DNA from: Streptosporangium canum
GTDB taxonomy: Bacteria; Actinomycetota; Actinomycetes; Streptosporangiales; Streptosporangiaceae
DNA length: 64,000 nt
Reading direction: 5' to 3'
Assembly (NCBI RefSeq): GCF_900113865.1
Contig: NZ_FOQY01000020.1
Coordinates: 1-64,000, forward strand
Of this stretch, positions 51,374 through 61,056 are shown piece by piece; position 1 is the first letter of the stretch; the number at the start of each line of letters is the position of its first letter. A program made the position numbers and the translations under genes. The notes beneath the pieces are model-generated. The model was not told the DNA's origin. It saw nothing but the letters and a program-made list of their open reading frames with translations, and did no database searches.

Positions 51374-52531
51374 TCATGTGGCCGAGCGCTCCAGCTCCTT
51401 CTCGGCCCACTGGCCGATGTCGCGGCGTTCGATCGCCGCGGCCATCAGGGCGGGGAAGGCGTCGGGGGTGCAGGCGAAGGCGGGCACTCCCAGGGCCGCC
51501 AGGGCGGCGGCGTTGTCGCGGTCGTAGAAGGGAGCTCCCTCGTCCGACAGCGCGAGCAGCACGATGACCTGGACTCCGGCCGCGGTCATCTGGGCGACCC
51601 TGCGGAGCATCTCCTGCCGGACTCCGCCCTCGTAGAGGTCGCTGATCAGGATGAAGATCGAGTCGGTGGGCCGGGTGATGAGGCCCTGGCTGTAGGCGAT
51701 GGCCCGGTTGATGTCGGTGCCGCCGCCGAGCTGGGTGCCGAACAGCAGCTCCACCGGGTCGTGGAGCTGGTCGGTGAGGTCGACGACCGCGGTGTCGAAG
51801 ACCACCAGCGACGTCCTGAGCGAGCGCATCGAGGCGAGCACCGCCCCGAAGACGCTCGAATAGACGACCGAGGCGGCCATCGACCCGCTCTGGTCGATGC
51901 AGAGCACGACCTCGCGCTGGACGGCCCGCTGCCGCCGGCCGTACCCGACCAGCCTCGACGGCACCACGGTGTTCCGCTCGGGCAGGTAGTTCTTCAGGTT
52001 GGCCCGGATCGTGCGGTCCCAGTCGATGTCGGCGACCCGCTTGGGCCGGTGGGTGCGCGCCGACCGGTCGAGCGCGCCGGTGACGGCCGCCTTCGTCTTC
52101 TGCACCAGCCGCCGCTCCAGCTCGGAGACGACCTTGCGGACCAGCGCGCGGGCCGACTCGCGGGCCTTCTCCGGCATCACCCGGTTGAGCGACAGCAGCG
52201 TGCCGACCATGTGGACGTCGGGCTCGACCGCCTCCAGCATCTCCGGCTCCAGCAGCAGCCGGGTCAGGTTCAGCCGCTCGACGGCGTCCTTCTGCATGAC
52301 CTGGACGACGGTCGAGGGGAAGTAGGACCGGATGTCGCCCAGCCAGCGCGCCACCCTGGGCGCGGAGGCGCCCAGGCCGCCGCTCCGTTCGCCCGCGCCC
52401 TCGCCGCCACCGCCGTTGTAGAGCGCGGCCAGGGCTCCGTCCATCTGGGCGTCGGTCCCGCCGAGGGCGCATCCCGTGCCGTCGGCGTCGCCGCCGAGCA
52501 CCAGCCGCCAGCGGCGCAGTCTGTCGTCCAT
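51374..52531 (-). CDS. VWA domain protein of the MoxR-VWA operon
   Basis: A 385-residue protein. The N-terminal ~200 residues are helical and contain RYFPSTVVQVMQKDAVERLN-like sequence. The VWA domain begins at ~206 with an intact MIDAS: D213-x-S215-x-S217 (CIDQSGSM), the Thr in GGGTDINRA, and the Asp in FILISDLYEGG. ATG 52531 overlaps the DUF5682 stop by 1 nt; the longer upstream frame is a shadow. Last gene of a five-gene operon. VWA proteins paired with MoxR ATPases usually assemble or activate a client complex. Confidence 0.88.
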   Translation of the reverse strand: MDDRLRRWRLVLGGDADGTGCALGGTDAQMDGALAALYNGGGGEGAGERSGGLGASAPRVARWLGDIRSYFPSTVVQVMQKDAVERLNLTRLLLEPEMLEAVEPDVHMVGTLLSLNRVMPEKARESARALVRKVVSELERRLVQKTKAAVTGALDRSARTHRPKRVADIDWDRTIRANLKNYLPERNTVVPSRLVGYGRRQRAVQREVVLCIDQSGSMAASVVYSSVFGAVLASMRSLRTSLVVFDTAVVDLTDQLHDPVELLFGTQLGGGTDINRAIAYSQGLITRPTDSIFILISDLYEGGVRQEMLRRVAQMTAAGVQVIVLLALSDEGAPFYDRDNAAALAALGVPAFACTPDAFPALMAAAIERRDIGQWAEKELERSAT

Positions 52532-54843
52532 CACTCGGCCTCCGTCTTCCCCAGGATCATCAGCACGGTCCGCACGGCCGCCGCCGCCCGCTCCTCGTCG
52601 AGCTCCGCGACGTCCTCCCCGCCCGGGACCGCCCCGGTCGTGAGCGAGCGGACCCGCGAGCCGATCGAGCGCCGCTCCGGTGCGGCGAAGGCGCCGAACG
52701 TCCGGCGGAGCAGGGGCAGCACGTCCACGAACGTCTCCGGGGCGAGCCCGGTGAGCCATCCGTCGATCAGGGCGAGCAGCCGGGCGTCGTGGACGAGCAG
52801 CAGGCCGCCGCCCGACAGGAATCCCTCGATCCAGGCCGCCGCCCGAGCGGGCGGGTGCCCGGCCGACATGGCCCGCGACATCCGCGGGCCCACCTGATCG
52901 GCGTCGAGGTCACCGGCGTCCAGCAGGATCCTGGTGAGCCGGCCCTCGATCAGCCCGTGCAGGTCGGAGCGGCCCGACGCGCCGCGCAGCGTGGCCAGCC
53001 AGCGGGCCTGGGGCGCTTCCGTGCCGGAGGCCGCGTCGAGCAGGGCCACCGCGGCGTGCACCCCGTCGATGTGGCGCAGCAGGTCGCGGGCGGCGTCGTC
53101 GTCCAGCCCGGTGACCGCTCCGCCCAGCCCGACGCAGACCCTGGTGAGCAGGGCGTCGACGATGGCGGCCAGGCCGGTGGCGGGGGTGCCGCGCACGTCG
53201 CCGTAGCGCTGCGCGCGGACCATCGCGGGCAGCGCCGCCATCAGGTGCGTGACGTCGCTGTCGAGTGCGGCCCGCGCCGACAGCGCGTCGAGCACGTACG
53301 GCAGCGCGTCCGGCAGGTCCGCGAGCAGGCACCGCTCCACCAGCCCGGTGAGGCCGGCCAGCGAGACCCCGGCGGGTGCGCCCCCGGGCCCCGGTCCGGC
53401 GGCCCCCTGCGGCGCGGCCGGGCCGGGCGGCCGTCCTCCGTCCGCGAGATCGCGGACGCGGGCGCCGGCCGCCGCGGGGACCGTGGTGCCCCAGGCGCTC
53501 GCCTCGATCAGCTCGATGTCGAACTCGGGACGCCAGGCGAGCGTCCACGATTCGCGGAAGGTGCCCTTGCTCCGGCTCTCCTGGGGCGTGCCCCACTCCA
53601 CGCCGAGCAGCCGCAGCCGGTGCAGCAGCCTGCTGCGCTCCAGGTCGAGGGGCTTGCGCAGGTCGAGATCGTGCTCGCGGTCCAGGGCCTCGGGTTTGAG
53701 CTTCAGCCGCCGCTGCTCCTCGCGGAGGTGGCGCTGGAGGGGGACCATCGGGGTCGCGTCGGGGACGTGGCCGAGCCGCTCCCCTACGACCATGCGCCGC
53801 TGGATCAGCTCCACCGGCAGGTCGTCGCCCTCGCACAGCACGGCCCTGGCCGCCTCGGTGACCTCCGCCAGCCCCGCCAGCGGCCGTCCCCGGAGCACGG
53901 CCAGGCTCTGCGTGAGCCGTACCGCCTCGATGACGTGCGCCGAGGAGACCGGCAGGTCCTCCTCGCGCAGCACCCCCGCGGCGGCGGTCAGCCACCGCTC
54001 CACCGGACGGTCGGCGGAGGCGAACAGGTGGTGGTACCAGCCGGGTGACGTCACCCCTGCGCCGTATCCGCTCCAGGCTGCCAGCCGCCCGTAGGTCCAC
54101 GGCACCCAGGTCATCTCGGCCTTGACCTTGGGCAGTCCGCGCAGCAACGCGTCGTCGGCCTTCACCGTGGGCAGCCCGGCGCCCCAGGCCGCGCCCTCCC
54201 GCGACGGCCCGGCCAGCGCGGGCACGTGCCACGCGCCGCAGACGACGGCGATCCGCTCGAACCCGTCCTTGACCGCCCTGCGGATGGTGCGCCGCATGAA
54301 GGCCTCCCGCCGGGCCTCGTAGGCGTCGGCCACATGCCCCTCACGGACCGCCGCCATCGCCTCGGCGATCACCTGGAACGGTGTGTCCCCGCGGTGCTCG
54401 ACCACGTCCTCCCACCAGCGCTCCGGATCGTCGTATCCGGCGGCGCGGGCGAGCGTCCCGATCGGATCGGTCCGTACGGCCGGCGTCCCGGGGTCCGGGC
54501 CCTGTCCGGCAGGCTCCTCCCGCTCGGCGGCGAGGCTGTGGGCGGCGGGCAGGTCGCAGAACCGGACCGGGATGCCCGCCTCCACCGCGTGGCGGATCGC
54601 CTGCCACTCCGGCGAGAAGACCGCGAACGGCCAGAAGGCGGCCTTGGACGGCTCCCCCGGCACGTGGGCCAGCAGCGCCACCGGGGGTTCGAGACCGGGG
54701 TCCTTGGCCAGCTCGACCAGCCCGTCGGCCTCGGGCGGGCCCTCGATGAGCACGATGTCCGGCTTGAGGCGTTCCAGCTCGTCTCTGAGGGAGCGCGCCG
54801 ATCCCGGTCCGTGGTGCCGGACCCCCAGCACGGAGACGCTCAT
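52531..54843 (-). CDS. DUF5682 family protein
   Basis: A 770-residue protein that I assign to DUF5682 by its start (SVLGVRHHGPGSARSLRDEL, in part; IEGPPEADGLV) and its operon. The N-terminal region has the layout of the TraB/ChaN/EreA-like fold, with RHHGPGS and a later VCGAWHVPAL that carry conserved histidines. A ~25-residue Pro/Gly linker lies at ~470-495. The C-terminal part is helical. No membrane segment. Biochemical activity is unknown; the conserved histidines suggest a metal- or hydrolase-type site. Confidence 0.75.
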   Translation of the reverse strand: MSVSVLGVRHHGPGSARSLRDELERLKPDIVLIEGPPEADGLVELAKDPGLEPPVALLAHVPGEPSKAAFWPFAVFSPEWQAIRHAVEAGIPVRFCDLPAAHSLAAEREEPAGQGPDPGTPAVRTDPIGTLARAAGYDDPERWWEDVVEHRGDTPFQVIAEAMAAVREGHVADAYEARREAFMRRTIRRAVKDGFERIAVVCGAWHVPALAGPSREGAAWGAGLPTVKADDALLRGLPKVKAEMTWVPWTYGRLAAWSGYGAGVTSPGWYHHLFASADRPVERWLTAAAGVLREEDLPVSSAHVIEAVRLTQSLAVLRGRPLAGLAEVTEAARAVLCEGDDLPVELIQRRMVVGERLGHVPDATPMVPLQRHLREEQRRLKLKPEALDREHDLDLRKPLDLERSRLLHRLRLLGVEWGTPQESRSKGTFRESWTLAWRPEFDIELIEASAWGTTVPAAAGARVRDLADGGRPPGPAAPQGAAGPGPGGAPAGVSLAGLTGLVERCLLADLPDALPYVLDALSARAALDSDVTHLMAALPAMVRAQRYGDVRGTPATGLAAIVDALLTRVCVGLGGAVTGLDDDAARDLLRHIDGVHAAVALLDAASGTEAPQARWLATLRGASGRSDLHGLIEGRLTRILLDAGDLDADQVGPRMSRAMSAGHPPARAAAWIEGFLSGGGLLLVHDARLLALIDGWLTGLAPETFVDVLPLLRRTFGAFAAPERRSIGSRVRSLTTGAVPGGEDVAELDEERAAAAVRTVLMILGKTEAE

Positions 54844-54957
54844 GGGCGGCCTCCGGCCACCGGGCCACCCGTCCGCGCGTCCGGGGACGGGCCGCGACGG
54901 GCGTCACGTGGCGTGGTCGCTGTGAGACGGGACGGCCCCGCTCCGGCGGCCCGCGCC

Positions 54958-56025
54958 TCAGCCCGCGTCACGGCAGGCCCGGTAGAAGTCGCGCCAGTCC
55001 TGGCGCTCGCGGACGACGGTCTCGAGATACTCCCGCCAGACGACGCGGTCGGAGACCGGGTCCTGGATCACGGCGCCGACGATGCCGGCGGCCACGTCGG
55101 AGGGGCGGAGCACGCCGTCGCCGAAATGGGCGGCCAGGGCGATGCCGTTGGTGAGGACCGAGATGGCCTCGGCCGTGCTGAGGGTCCCGCTGGGAGACTT
55201 GACCTTGGTCCGGCCGTCCTCGGTGACACCGGTGCGCAGCTCGCGGAAGACCGTGACGACGCGGCGGATCTCCTCCAGGCCGGTCATGGTCTGGGGCAGC
55301 TCCAGGGAGCGGCCGAGCTGGTCGACGCGGCGGGAGACGATGTCCACCTCCTCCTCGGCGGTGGCGGGGACCGGCAGCACGACGGTGTTGAACCTGCGGC
55401 GCAGGGCGCTGGACAGGTCGTTGACGCCCCGGTCGCGGTCGTTGGCGGTGGCGATGATGTTGAAGCCGCGCGAGGCCTGGACCTCCTCGTTGAGCTCGGG
55501 GATCGGCAGCGTCTTCTCCGACAGCACCGTGATCAGCGCGTCCTGGACGTCGGAGGGCATGCGGGTCAGCTCCTCCACCCGGGCGATCCGCCCCTCGGCC
55601 ATCGCGCGCATCACCGGGCTGGGGGTGAGCGCCTGCCTGGACGGCCCCTCCGACAGCAGCCGGGCGTAGTTCCAGCCGTAGCGGATGGCCTCCTCGGCGG
55701 TGCCCGCCGTCCCCTGCACGAGCAGGGTGGAGTCGCCGCTGATCGCGGCGGCCAGGTGCTCCGACAGCCAGGTCTTGGCGGTGCCCGGCACACCGAGCAG
55801 CAGCAGCGCGCGGTCGGTGGCGAGGGTCGCCACGGCCACCTCCACGATGCGGCGGGGTCCGATGTATTTCGGGGTGATCCGGTCGCCGTCGCCCAGGATG
55901 TAGGCGGTCACCGCCCAGGGGGAGAGTTTCCAGCCCGGCGGCCGGACCCGGTCGTCGTCCTTGGCCAGGATCGCCAGCTCCTCGGCGTACTGGTCTTCGG
56001 CGTGGGCCCGCAGAACCGTTGTCAC
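54958..56025 (-). CDS. MoxR family AAA+ ATPase
   Basis: A 355-residue AAA+ ATPase. Walker A is GVPGTAKT (78-85). The Walker B position reads RIARVEELTRMP, where MoxR proteins often have E-E in place of D-E. Sensor 1 is NIIATANDRDRGVNDL and the arginine finger region is SSALRRRFN. GTG 56025 overlaps the DUF5691 stop by 4 nt. It should remodel a client using ATP, working with the VWA protein two genes downstream; a 114-nt gap separates it from DUF5682. Confidence 0.92.
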   Translation of the reverse strand: MTTVLRAHAEDQYAEELAILAKDDDRVRPPGWKLSPWAVTAYILGDGDRITPKYIGPRRIVEVAVATLATDRALLLLGVPGTAKTWLSEHLAAAISGDSTLLVQGTAGTAEEAIRYGWNYARLLSEGPSRQALTPSPVMRAMAEGRIARVEELTRMPSDVQDALITVLSEKTLPIPELNEEVQASRGFNIIATANDRDRGVNDLSSALRRRFNTVVLPVPATAEEEVDIVSRRVDQLGRSLELPQTMTGLEEIRRVVTVFRELRTGVTEDGRTKVKSPSGTLSTAEAISVLTNGIALAAHFGDGVLRPSDVAAGIVGAVIQDPVSDRVVWREYLETVVRERQDWRDFYRACRDAG

Positions 56026-57431
56026 AGAAGCTCCTTCAGCATGTCGTCACGGAAACGCAGGAGGGCGGCGACCTCCTGGATGGGCGGTTCGAGCGAGAGC
56101 CGTTCGGCCACGCCGTACAGGGCGGGGTCGATGCGTTCGCCGGCGAGCTTGGTCAGCTCGCCGAGGTTCCAGGGCTGGGTGCCGGAGACCTCGATGATCT
56201 TCTGCAGCACGGCCCCGGCCAGGCCCGGCCCCCAGGGCGCCGCGGCGCCGCCGAGGACCATGATGAGCTGGCCGTCCAGGCCGTGCCGCCGGACGAAGTC
56301 GGCGGCGACGCTCTCCTGCTCGGCGGGGGGCAGCGCGGCCAGCAGGTCGGCGAGCGGGTCCCAGGCGAACAGTTCCCTGGCCCATTCGGGGTCGCCCTGG
56401 AGCACGGTGGCCCTGACCCATCCCGCCATGACCTCGCGACCCCAGTCGACGATCTTCATCCGGACGAGCTCGCCGGGTGAGTGGCCGAGCAGGCGGGGCC
56501 AGACCTCCAGCGGGGTGCGCGCGACGGCCTGCTGCAGCCACCAGCTCCGCTCGCCCGTCCCCCTGGGCGGCTTGGCCCGGATGCCGTCGCGCTCCATCGC
56601 GGCGTCGCAGGCGGCGGGCGGGGTGACCTGGATCTCGCCGTCCTCGACGGAGAGACAGCCGGCGACCCGCCCGGCCATCCGCAGGGCCAGCCGCGAGTCC
56701 GGCAGGCGGGTCAGCAGGTCGGCGGCCTGGTGGCGGACCTCGCGGCGGCGGTCGTCGAGAGCGGCCTCCAGGAACGGCTCGTCGTCGGAGGAGAGCCGGT
56801 CGGCGAGAACCTCCAGGAAGGACGCCCTGTCGTCGGGGGTCTCCTTCTCCCATGTCGCCTCGAGCAGCCGCCTGGCCTCCGCCGGGGCCACCGCCCGCAG
56901 CGCGGCCAGATGGGCGCGGCGGTCGCCGGAGGTCCCCAGCTCCCAGACCTCCCGGGCGCCGCCGGCCCCGGCGGGGGCGGCCGCGGTGACCTCCTCCAGC
57001 AGGAAGCTCCACGCCGGGTTGAGCCCGGCCAGCCAGCGGCCCCGGTTTCCGGCGAGGACGCCGAGGTGCGGGCGGATCGACCGGTCCCTGGCCCCCTGGT
57101 CGAGAAGCTCGGGCAGCAGGTGAGGCGAGATCCGGTAGCCGTGGCCGGCCGCGGTCTCCAGCCATTCGGCGAGCAGCCTCGGCCGTTCGCCGCCGAGGAT
57201 CCGGGCGAGCCGGTCGGCCGCCGCGCGCGAGACCGCGGGCTGCTCCTCGGGGGGCGCGACGCTCAGCGGCTCGCCGCCGGCCGGCCGGCGGCCGGCCCGC
57301 ATCCGCAGCGTGTGCACGGCGGCGCGTTCGAGGAGCTCGATCTCGCCGGCCGGCTGTCCGGGGAGGGGACGGCGGTCGGTGCCGACGAGCGCGGTGGAGA
57401 CCAGGTCCTCCCATTCGGTCGAGACGTTCAC
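56022..57431 (-). CDS. DUF5691 family protein
   Basis: A 469-residue soluble, helical, HEAT-like protein. The start VNVSTEWEDLVSTALVGTDRRPLP and the operon match DUF5691. Central repeats such as RREVRHQAADLLTRLPDSRL look like HEAT/ARM hairpins, suggesting a scaffold. GTG 57431 overlaps the SWIM-gene stop by 4 nt; the open frame beyond it is antisense shadow. Function unknown. Confidence 0.8.
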   Translation of the reverse strand: MNVSTEWEDLVSTALVGTDRRPLPGQPAGEIELLERAAVHTLRMRAGRRPAGGEPLSVAPPEEQPAVSRAAADRLARILGGERPRLLAEWLETAAGHGYRISPHLLPELLDQGARDRSIRPHLGVLAGNRGRWLAGLNPAWSFLLEEVTAAAPAGAGGAREVWELGTSGDRRAHLAALRAVAPAEARRLLEATWEKETPDDRASFLEVLADRLSSDDEPFLEAALDDRRREVRHQAADLLTRLPDSRLALRMAGRVAGCLSVEDGEIQVTPPAACDAAMERDGIRAKPPRGTGERSWWLQQAVARTPLEVWPRLLGHSPGELVRMKIVDWGREVMAGWVRATVLQGDPEWARELFAWDPLADLLAALPPAEQESVAADFVRRHGLDGQLIMVLGGAAAPWGPGLAGAVLQKIIEVSGTQPWNLGELTKLAGERIDPALYGVAERLSLEPPIQEVAALLRFRDDMLKELL

Positions 57432-58831
57432 AGGACGATCACCTGACCCTCCTCGTCCCAGGTCGTGAGGGGCCGCAGGCCCCTGGGAGTCCATTCGGCG
57501 GCGACGGTCAGCGGATGGCCGCCGGAGGCCGCGATCAGCCGCCAGGGAGTGCCGGCGGACGGGTGCAGCGCGAGCCCCCCGGAGGGGCCGGCGAGCTGCC
57601 AGGAGGGGCTCCCCGCCGGGGTCACCGAGGCGACGACGACGGGCCAGGAGTCCAGCCAGGGGTCTCCCGCCAGCGCTCCGGCCACCTCCTCCAGCGCCTG
57701 ATCCAGGGTCGATCCGGGCGGGGGGCCGGCGGGGACGCCGTCGTGGCGGGTGGCGACCAGGGCCCGCAGCGGCGACGAGCCCGGATAGAACGCCAGGTCG
57801 GCGTCTATGGCGGTGCCGGTGACGAGCGAGGCGTCGAGCGCCTGGCCGGGCGGGGCGAAGGAGAGCACCAGCGCCGCCCGGCCCGTTTCCCTGCCGCGCA
57901 GCCAGACCCGGCGCGCGGTCAGCCGGTCCTGCTCCTCGTCGCGGCACCCGAGCACGTCCCATACGTCCCTGACCGTCTCCCCGGCGAGCACCTCCTCCCT
58001 GGTGACCGGGAACCCGACCCGCTCACGGACCCGTCGCAGGAGCCCGGCGGCCGGGGGGCGCGGCTGCGCGGCCTCCGGCCGGGCGTCCGCGCCGGCCTCG
58101 GCCGCCCGCACGACCTCGGGGAGGCGGCGGTGGGCCACCGCCAGCAGGTGCAGCAGGGCGTATTCGCCCAGAAGGCGGGCGGGCCAGTCGTCGGTCGCCA
58201 GGACGGCGTTCAGCCGGGAGACGCTGCCGGCGACGCCCGGTGCCTGCGCGTCGATCAGGCGCCTGGCGAGGTCGTCCCAGTGGTCGTGGCGCCGGGATCC
58301 GGCGACGCCCTGCCTGATCTGGTCGGCGAGCCAGCGCTCCAGCTCCGACAGGCCGGCGGCCACGCGCTGCTCACGCTGCTCGGCCCGGCGGGGGTCGCCG
58401 GGCGGGCCGGTCTCCGCCGCACCCGCCGGGCCGGCTGCGGCAGCCGTACGGGTGACCGCCCTGGCGGCGCGGTCGCGCCGCTGGTCGAGCCATTCGGCCA
58501 CCCAGTCGGCGGGCTCGGCGGCGGCGGGGACGCCGTCGGCCGACCACAGCAGCAACAGGCCGAGCGCGTGTTTGCAGGGAAACTTCCGGCTGGGGCAACT
58601 GCACCGGTAGGCGGGCTCGGACAGGTCCACACACGCCCGATAGGGCGTGGAACCACTGCCCTTGCACTCACCCCACAGCGCATCCGCCGTGACTGCGGTC
58701 CCCGACCACTTGCCGGGTGAGGAGACCCCTTGGGCCGCTTTCCGGGACGAGGCGTCGGGCGCGAGCGCGAGCACCTGATCCCGGTTCCACCGTTCGATCA
58801 CGGTCCGAACCGTAGCCAACCCCGCCGACAA
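57428..58831 (-). CDS. SWIM zinc-finger protein of the MoxR-VWA operon
   Basis: A protein of up to 467 residues. The SWIM zinc finger is intact: C77-x-C79-x6-C86-x-H88 (YRCSCPSRKFPCKH). Ahead of it is the family-typical ALAPDASSRKAAQG. The C-terminal half is mixed alpha/beta with no named domain. Start uncertain: TTG 58831 or GTG 58801; neither has a clear ribosome site. First gene of the SWIM-DUF5691-MoxR-DUF5682-VWA operon; SWIM fingers bind DNA or protein, so it may be the sensing or targeting subunit. Confidence 0.85.
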   Translation of the reverse strand: MSAGLATVRTVIERWNRDQVLALAPDASSRKAAQGVSSPGKWSGTAVTADALWGECKGSGSTPYRACVDLSEPAYRCSCPSRKFPCKHALGLLLLWSADGVPAAAEPADWVAEWLDQRRDRAARAVTRTAAAAGPAGAAETGPPGDPRRAEQREQRVAAGLSELERWLADQIRQGVAGSRRHDHWDDLARRLIDAQAPGVAGSVSRLNAVLATDDWPARLLGEYALLHLLAVAHRRLPEVVRAAEAGADARPEAAQPRPPAAGLLRRVRERVGFPVTREEVLAGETVRDVWDVLGCRDEEQDRLTARRVWLRGRETGRAALVLSFAPPGQALDASLVTGTAIDADLAFYPGSSPLRALVATRHDGVPAGPPPGSTLDQALEEVAGALAGDPWLDSWPVVVASVTPAGSPSWQLAGPSGGLALHPSAGTPWRLIAASGGHPLTVAAEWTPRGLRPLTTWDEEGQVIVL

Positions 58832-58865
58832 AACCCGCCCCGCTGTCCGGCGACCGCCGCGCCAC

Positions 58866-58935
58866 AGCCCGTACGGCGACCGCAGCCCGTACGGCGACCG
58901 TCACCCCACGGCCGCCGCAGCCCGTACGGCGACCG
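58866..58935. repeat. Three direct 17-bp repeats upstream of the SWIM operon
   Basis: AGCCCGTACGGCGACCG occurs at 58866-58882, 58884-58900 and 58919-58935. Each contains the 8-bp palindrome CCGTACGG. They lie in the divergent region between the SWIM operon and the cupin gene and could be protein-binding sites. Confidence 0.7.
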
Positions 58936-59020
58936 CCGCGAGGCCGCCGGCCGGGAGGCGGTCGCGCGGCGGGTGTGTCCGGTGGGCGACTCCGGCGGGC
59001 GACTCCCTAAGATCGGTTGG

Positions 59021-59452
59021 ATGACGACTCCTTCCCGCCCCCCGCTCGCCGAGACCCTCGACCTGCTGCCGCACCCCGAGGGCGGGTGGTTCCGGGAGAC
59101 CTGGAAGAGCGCCGTCACCCTCACCCCTCCGGGGTACGAGGGGCCCCGGGCCACCGCCACTGGGATCTACTTCCTGCTGGAGCCGGGAGAGGAGTCGCGC
59201 CCGCACGTGGTCCGCTCCGACGAGGTGTGGCTCTGGCACCGGGGCGGCCCGCTGACCCTGATCCTCGGCGGGCACGACGGCCAGCCGGTGAGCACCGTGA
59301 CCCTCGGCCCGCTGGTCGAGGAGGGGCAGGTCCCGCAGGCCCTGGTGCCCGGCGGGATCTGGCAGGCCGCCCGGCCGGCCGGGGACGAGGGCGTGCTGGT
59401 GAGCTGCGTCGTCTCCCCGGGGTTCGACTTCGCCGACTTCCGCATGCTCTGA
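59021..59452 (+). CDS. Cupin_5 (DUF985) family protein
   Basis: A 143-residue single-domain cupin. LLPHPEGGWFRETW and the metal-site strand SRPHVVRSDEVWLWHRGGPL carry the family's conserved residues; ALVPGGIWQAARP and VSCVVSPGFDFADF close the barrel. ATG 59021 is the first sensible start. Function in the family is not settled; it is followed 68 nt later by an aldehyde dehydrogenase on the same strand. Confidence 0.88.
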   Translation: MTTPSRPPLAETLDLLPHPEGGWFRETWKSAVTLTPPGYEGPRATATGIYFLLEPGEESRPHVVRSDEVWLWHRGGPLTLILGGHDGQPVSTVTLGPLVEEGQVPQALVPGGIWQAARPAGDEGVLVSCVVSPGFDFADFRML

Positions 59453-59520
59453 CCGCTTGGCGTGACGACCTCCCCGTATGTGGAGAGAATGCGATTACAG
59501 GACATACGAGGAGGTCAACG

Positions 59521-61056
59521 GTGACCCACGAGATCGTCTCCGTCATCGGCGGAAAGCAAGCCCCCAACGGCACGGCCTACGACTCGATCAATCCGGCCCG
59601 CGTGGACGAGGTGGTCGCACAGGTCCGGCTGGCCGACGCGGAGACGTTCGCCTCCGCGTGCCGTACGGCGGCCGAGGCGCAGAGGGAGTGGGCCCGGGTG
59701 CCCGCGCCCGTCCGGGGCCGGGTGATCGCCTCGATCGGGCGGCTGGTCGAGGCCAACGCCGAGTCGCTGGCCCGCCTGGTCACCCGTGAGATCGGCAAGC
59801 CCTACGCCGAGGCCCTGGGGGAGGTCCGGGAGATCGTCGACACCTGCGACTTCTTCCTCGGCGAGGGCCGGCGGCTCTACGGGCAGACGGTGCCCTCGGA
59901 GATGCCGGACAAGAACCTGTTCACCTTCCGGGTCCCGGTCGGGGTGGCCGCGGTGATCACGGCGGGCAACTTCCCGGTCGCGGTGCCGTCCTGGTATCTC
60001 GTTCCGGCGCTGCTGTCGGGCAACGCGGTCGTCTGGAAGCCCGCGGAGTACGCCGCGGCCTCGGCGCACGCGCTCTACCGGCTGTTCGCGGCGGCGGGGC
60101 TGCCCGAGGGCGTGCTGAACCTCGTGCTCGCCGACGGCCCCGCGACGTCCGAAGGCCTGGAGACGGCGCTGGCCGAGGGAACGGTGCACAAGGTCGGGTT
60201 CACCGGTTCGACCGAGGTCGGCCGGCGGATCGGCGAGCTGTGCGGACGGCACCTGCAGTCGCCCTGCCTGGAGCTGGGCGGCAAGAACCCGATGGTGGTC
60301 ATGCCGGACGCCGACCTGGACCTGGCGGTGGAGGGCGCGCTGTTCGCGGGCTTCGGCACGGCGGGGCAGCGCTGCACCTCGCTCGGTACGGTGATCGTGC
60401 ACGAGAGCGTCCACGCCGAGTTCCTCAGCCGCTACACGCGCGCCGTGGCGGCCGCGACGATCGGCGACCCGGCGGGGGACGTGCTGTGCGGGCCGCTGCT
60501 CGACCACAGGTTCGCCTCCCGCTACGAGGAGTATCTGGGCTGGATCCAGCCGCACCACACCGTCGTCTCCGGCCCGGCCGGCCGGATCACCGGCGACAAC
60601 CCCCGCGGGGACTTCTCCGGCGACGGGGGGCTCTACTACCACCCGGTGGTCGTCGACGGCGTGCGCCCCGGCGACCGGCTGTTCCTGGAGGAGACCTTCG
60701 GCCCGATCGTGGGCGTGACCACCTTCTCGACGCTGGAGGAGGCCGTCGAGCTGGCCAACCAGCCCGGTTACGGGCTCTCCTCCTCCATCTACACCACCGA
60801 TCCCAAGTCGGCCTTCCGGTTCCGCGCGGGCATCGGCGCGGGCATGGTCAGCGTCAACAACTCCACCTCCGGCGCGGAGGCCCACCTGCCCTTCGGCGGG
60901 AACGGCAAGTCCGGCAACGGCAGCCGCCAGTCGGGGGTGTGGGTGCTCGACCAGTTCACCCGGTGGCAGGCGATGAACTGGGACTACTCCGGCAGGCTGC
61001 AGAAGGCCCAGATGGATGTCGCCGAGATCGTCCCGGATCTGGACTTCCGGCTCTGA
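59521..61056 (+). CDS. NAD(P)-dependent aldehyde dehydrogenase
   Basis: A 511-residue ALDH. The cofactor strand ITAGNFPVAVPSWYLVPALL, GFTGSTEVGRRI and the catalytic general base in LELGGKNP are present. The nucleophile is in GTAGQRCTSL. GTG 59521 has CGAGGAGG 7 nt upstream. The QRCTSL active-site segment and overall pattern resemble the ALDH7/alpha-aminoadipate semialdehyde (piperideine-6-carboxylate) branch, but the substrate is not certain from sequence. Confidence 0.9.
   Translation: MTHEIVSVIGGKQAPNGTAYDSINPARVDEVVAQVRLADAETFASACRTAAEAQREWARVPAPVRGRVIASIGRLVEANAESLARLVTREIGKPYAEALGEVREIVDTCDFFLGEGRRLYGQTVPSEMPDKNLFTFRVPVGVAAVITAGNFPVAVPSWYLVPALLSGNAVVWKPAEYAAASAHALYRLFAAAGLPEGVLNLVLADGPATSEGLETALAEGTVHKVGFTGSTEVGRRIGELCGRHLQSPCLELGGKNPMVVMPDADLDLAVEGALFAGFGTAGQRCTSLGTVIVHESVHAEFLSRYTRAVAAATIGDPAGDVLCGPLLDHRFASRYEEYLGWIQPHHTVVSGPAGRITGDNPRGDFSGDGGLYYHPVVVDGVRPGDRLFLEETFGPIVGVTTFSTLEEAVELANQPGYGLSSSIYTTDPKSAFRFRAGIGAGMVSVNNSTSGAEAHLPFGGNGKSGNGSRQSGVWVLDQFTRWQAMNWDYSGRLQKAQMDVAEIVPDLDFRL

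Noticed and set aside
52910-54232. Alternate minus frame inside the DUF5682 gene
   Set aside because: Arg/Gly-rich frame-shifted shadow of DUF5682.
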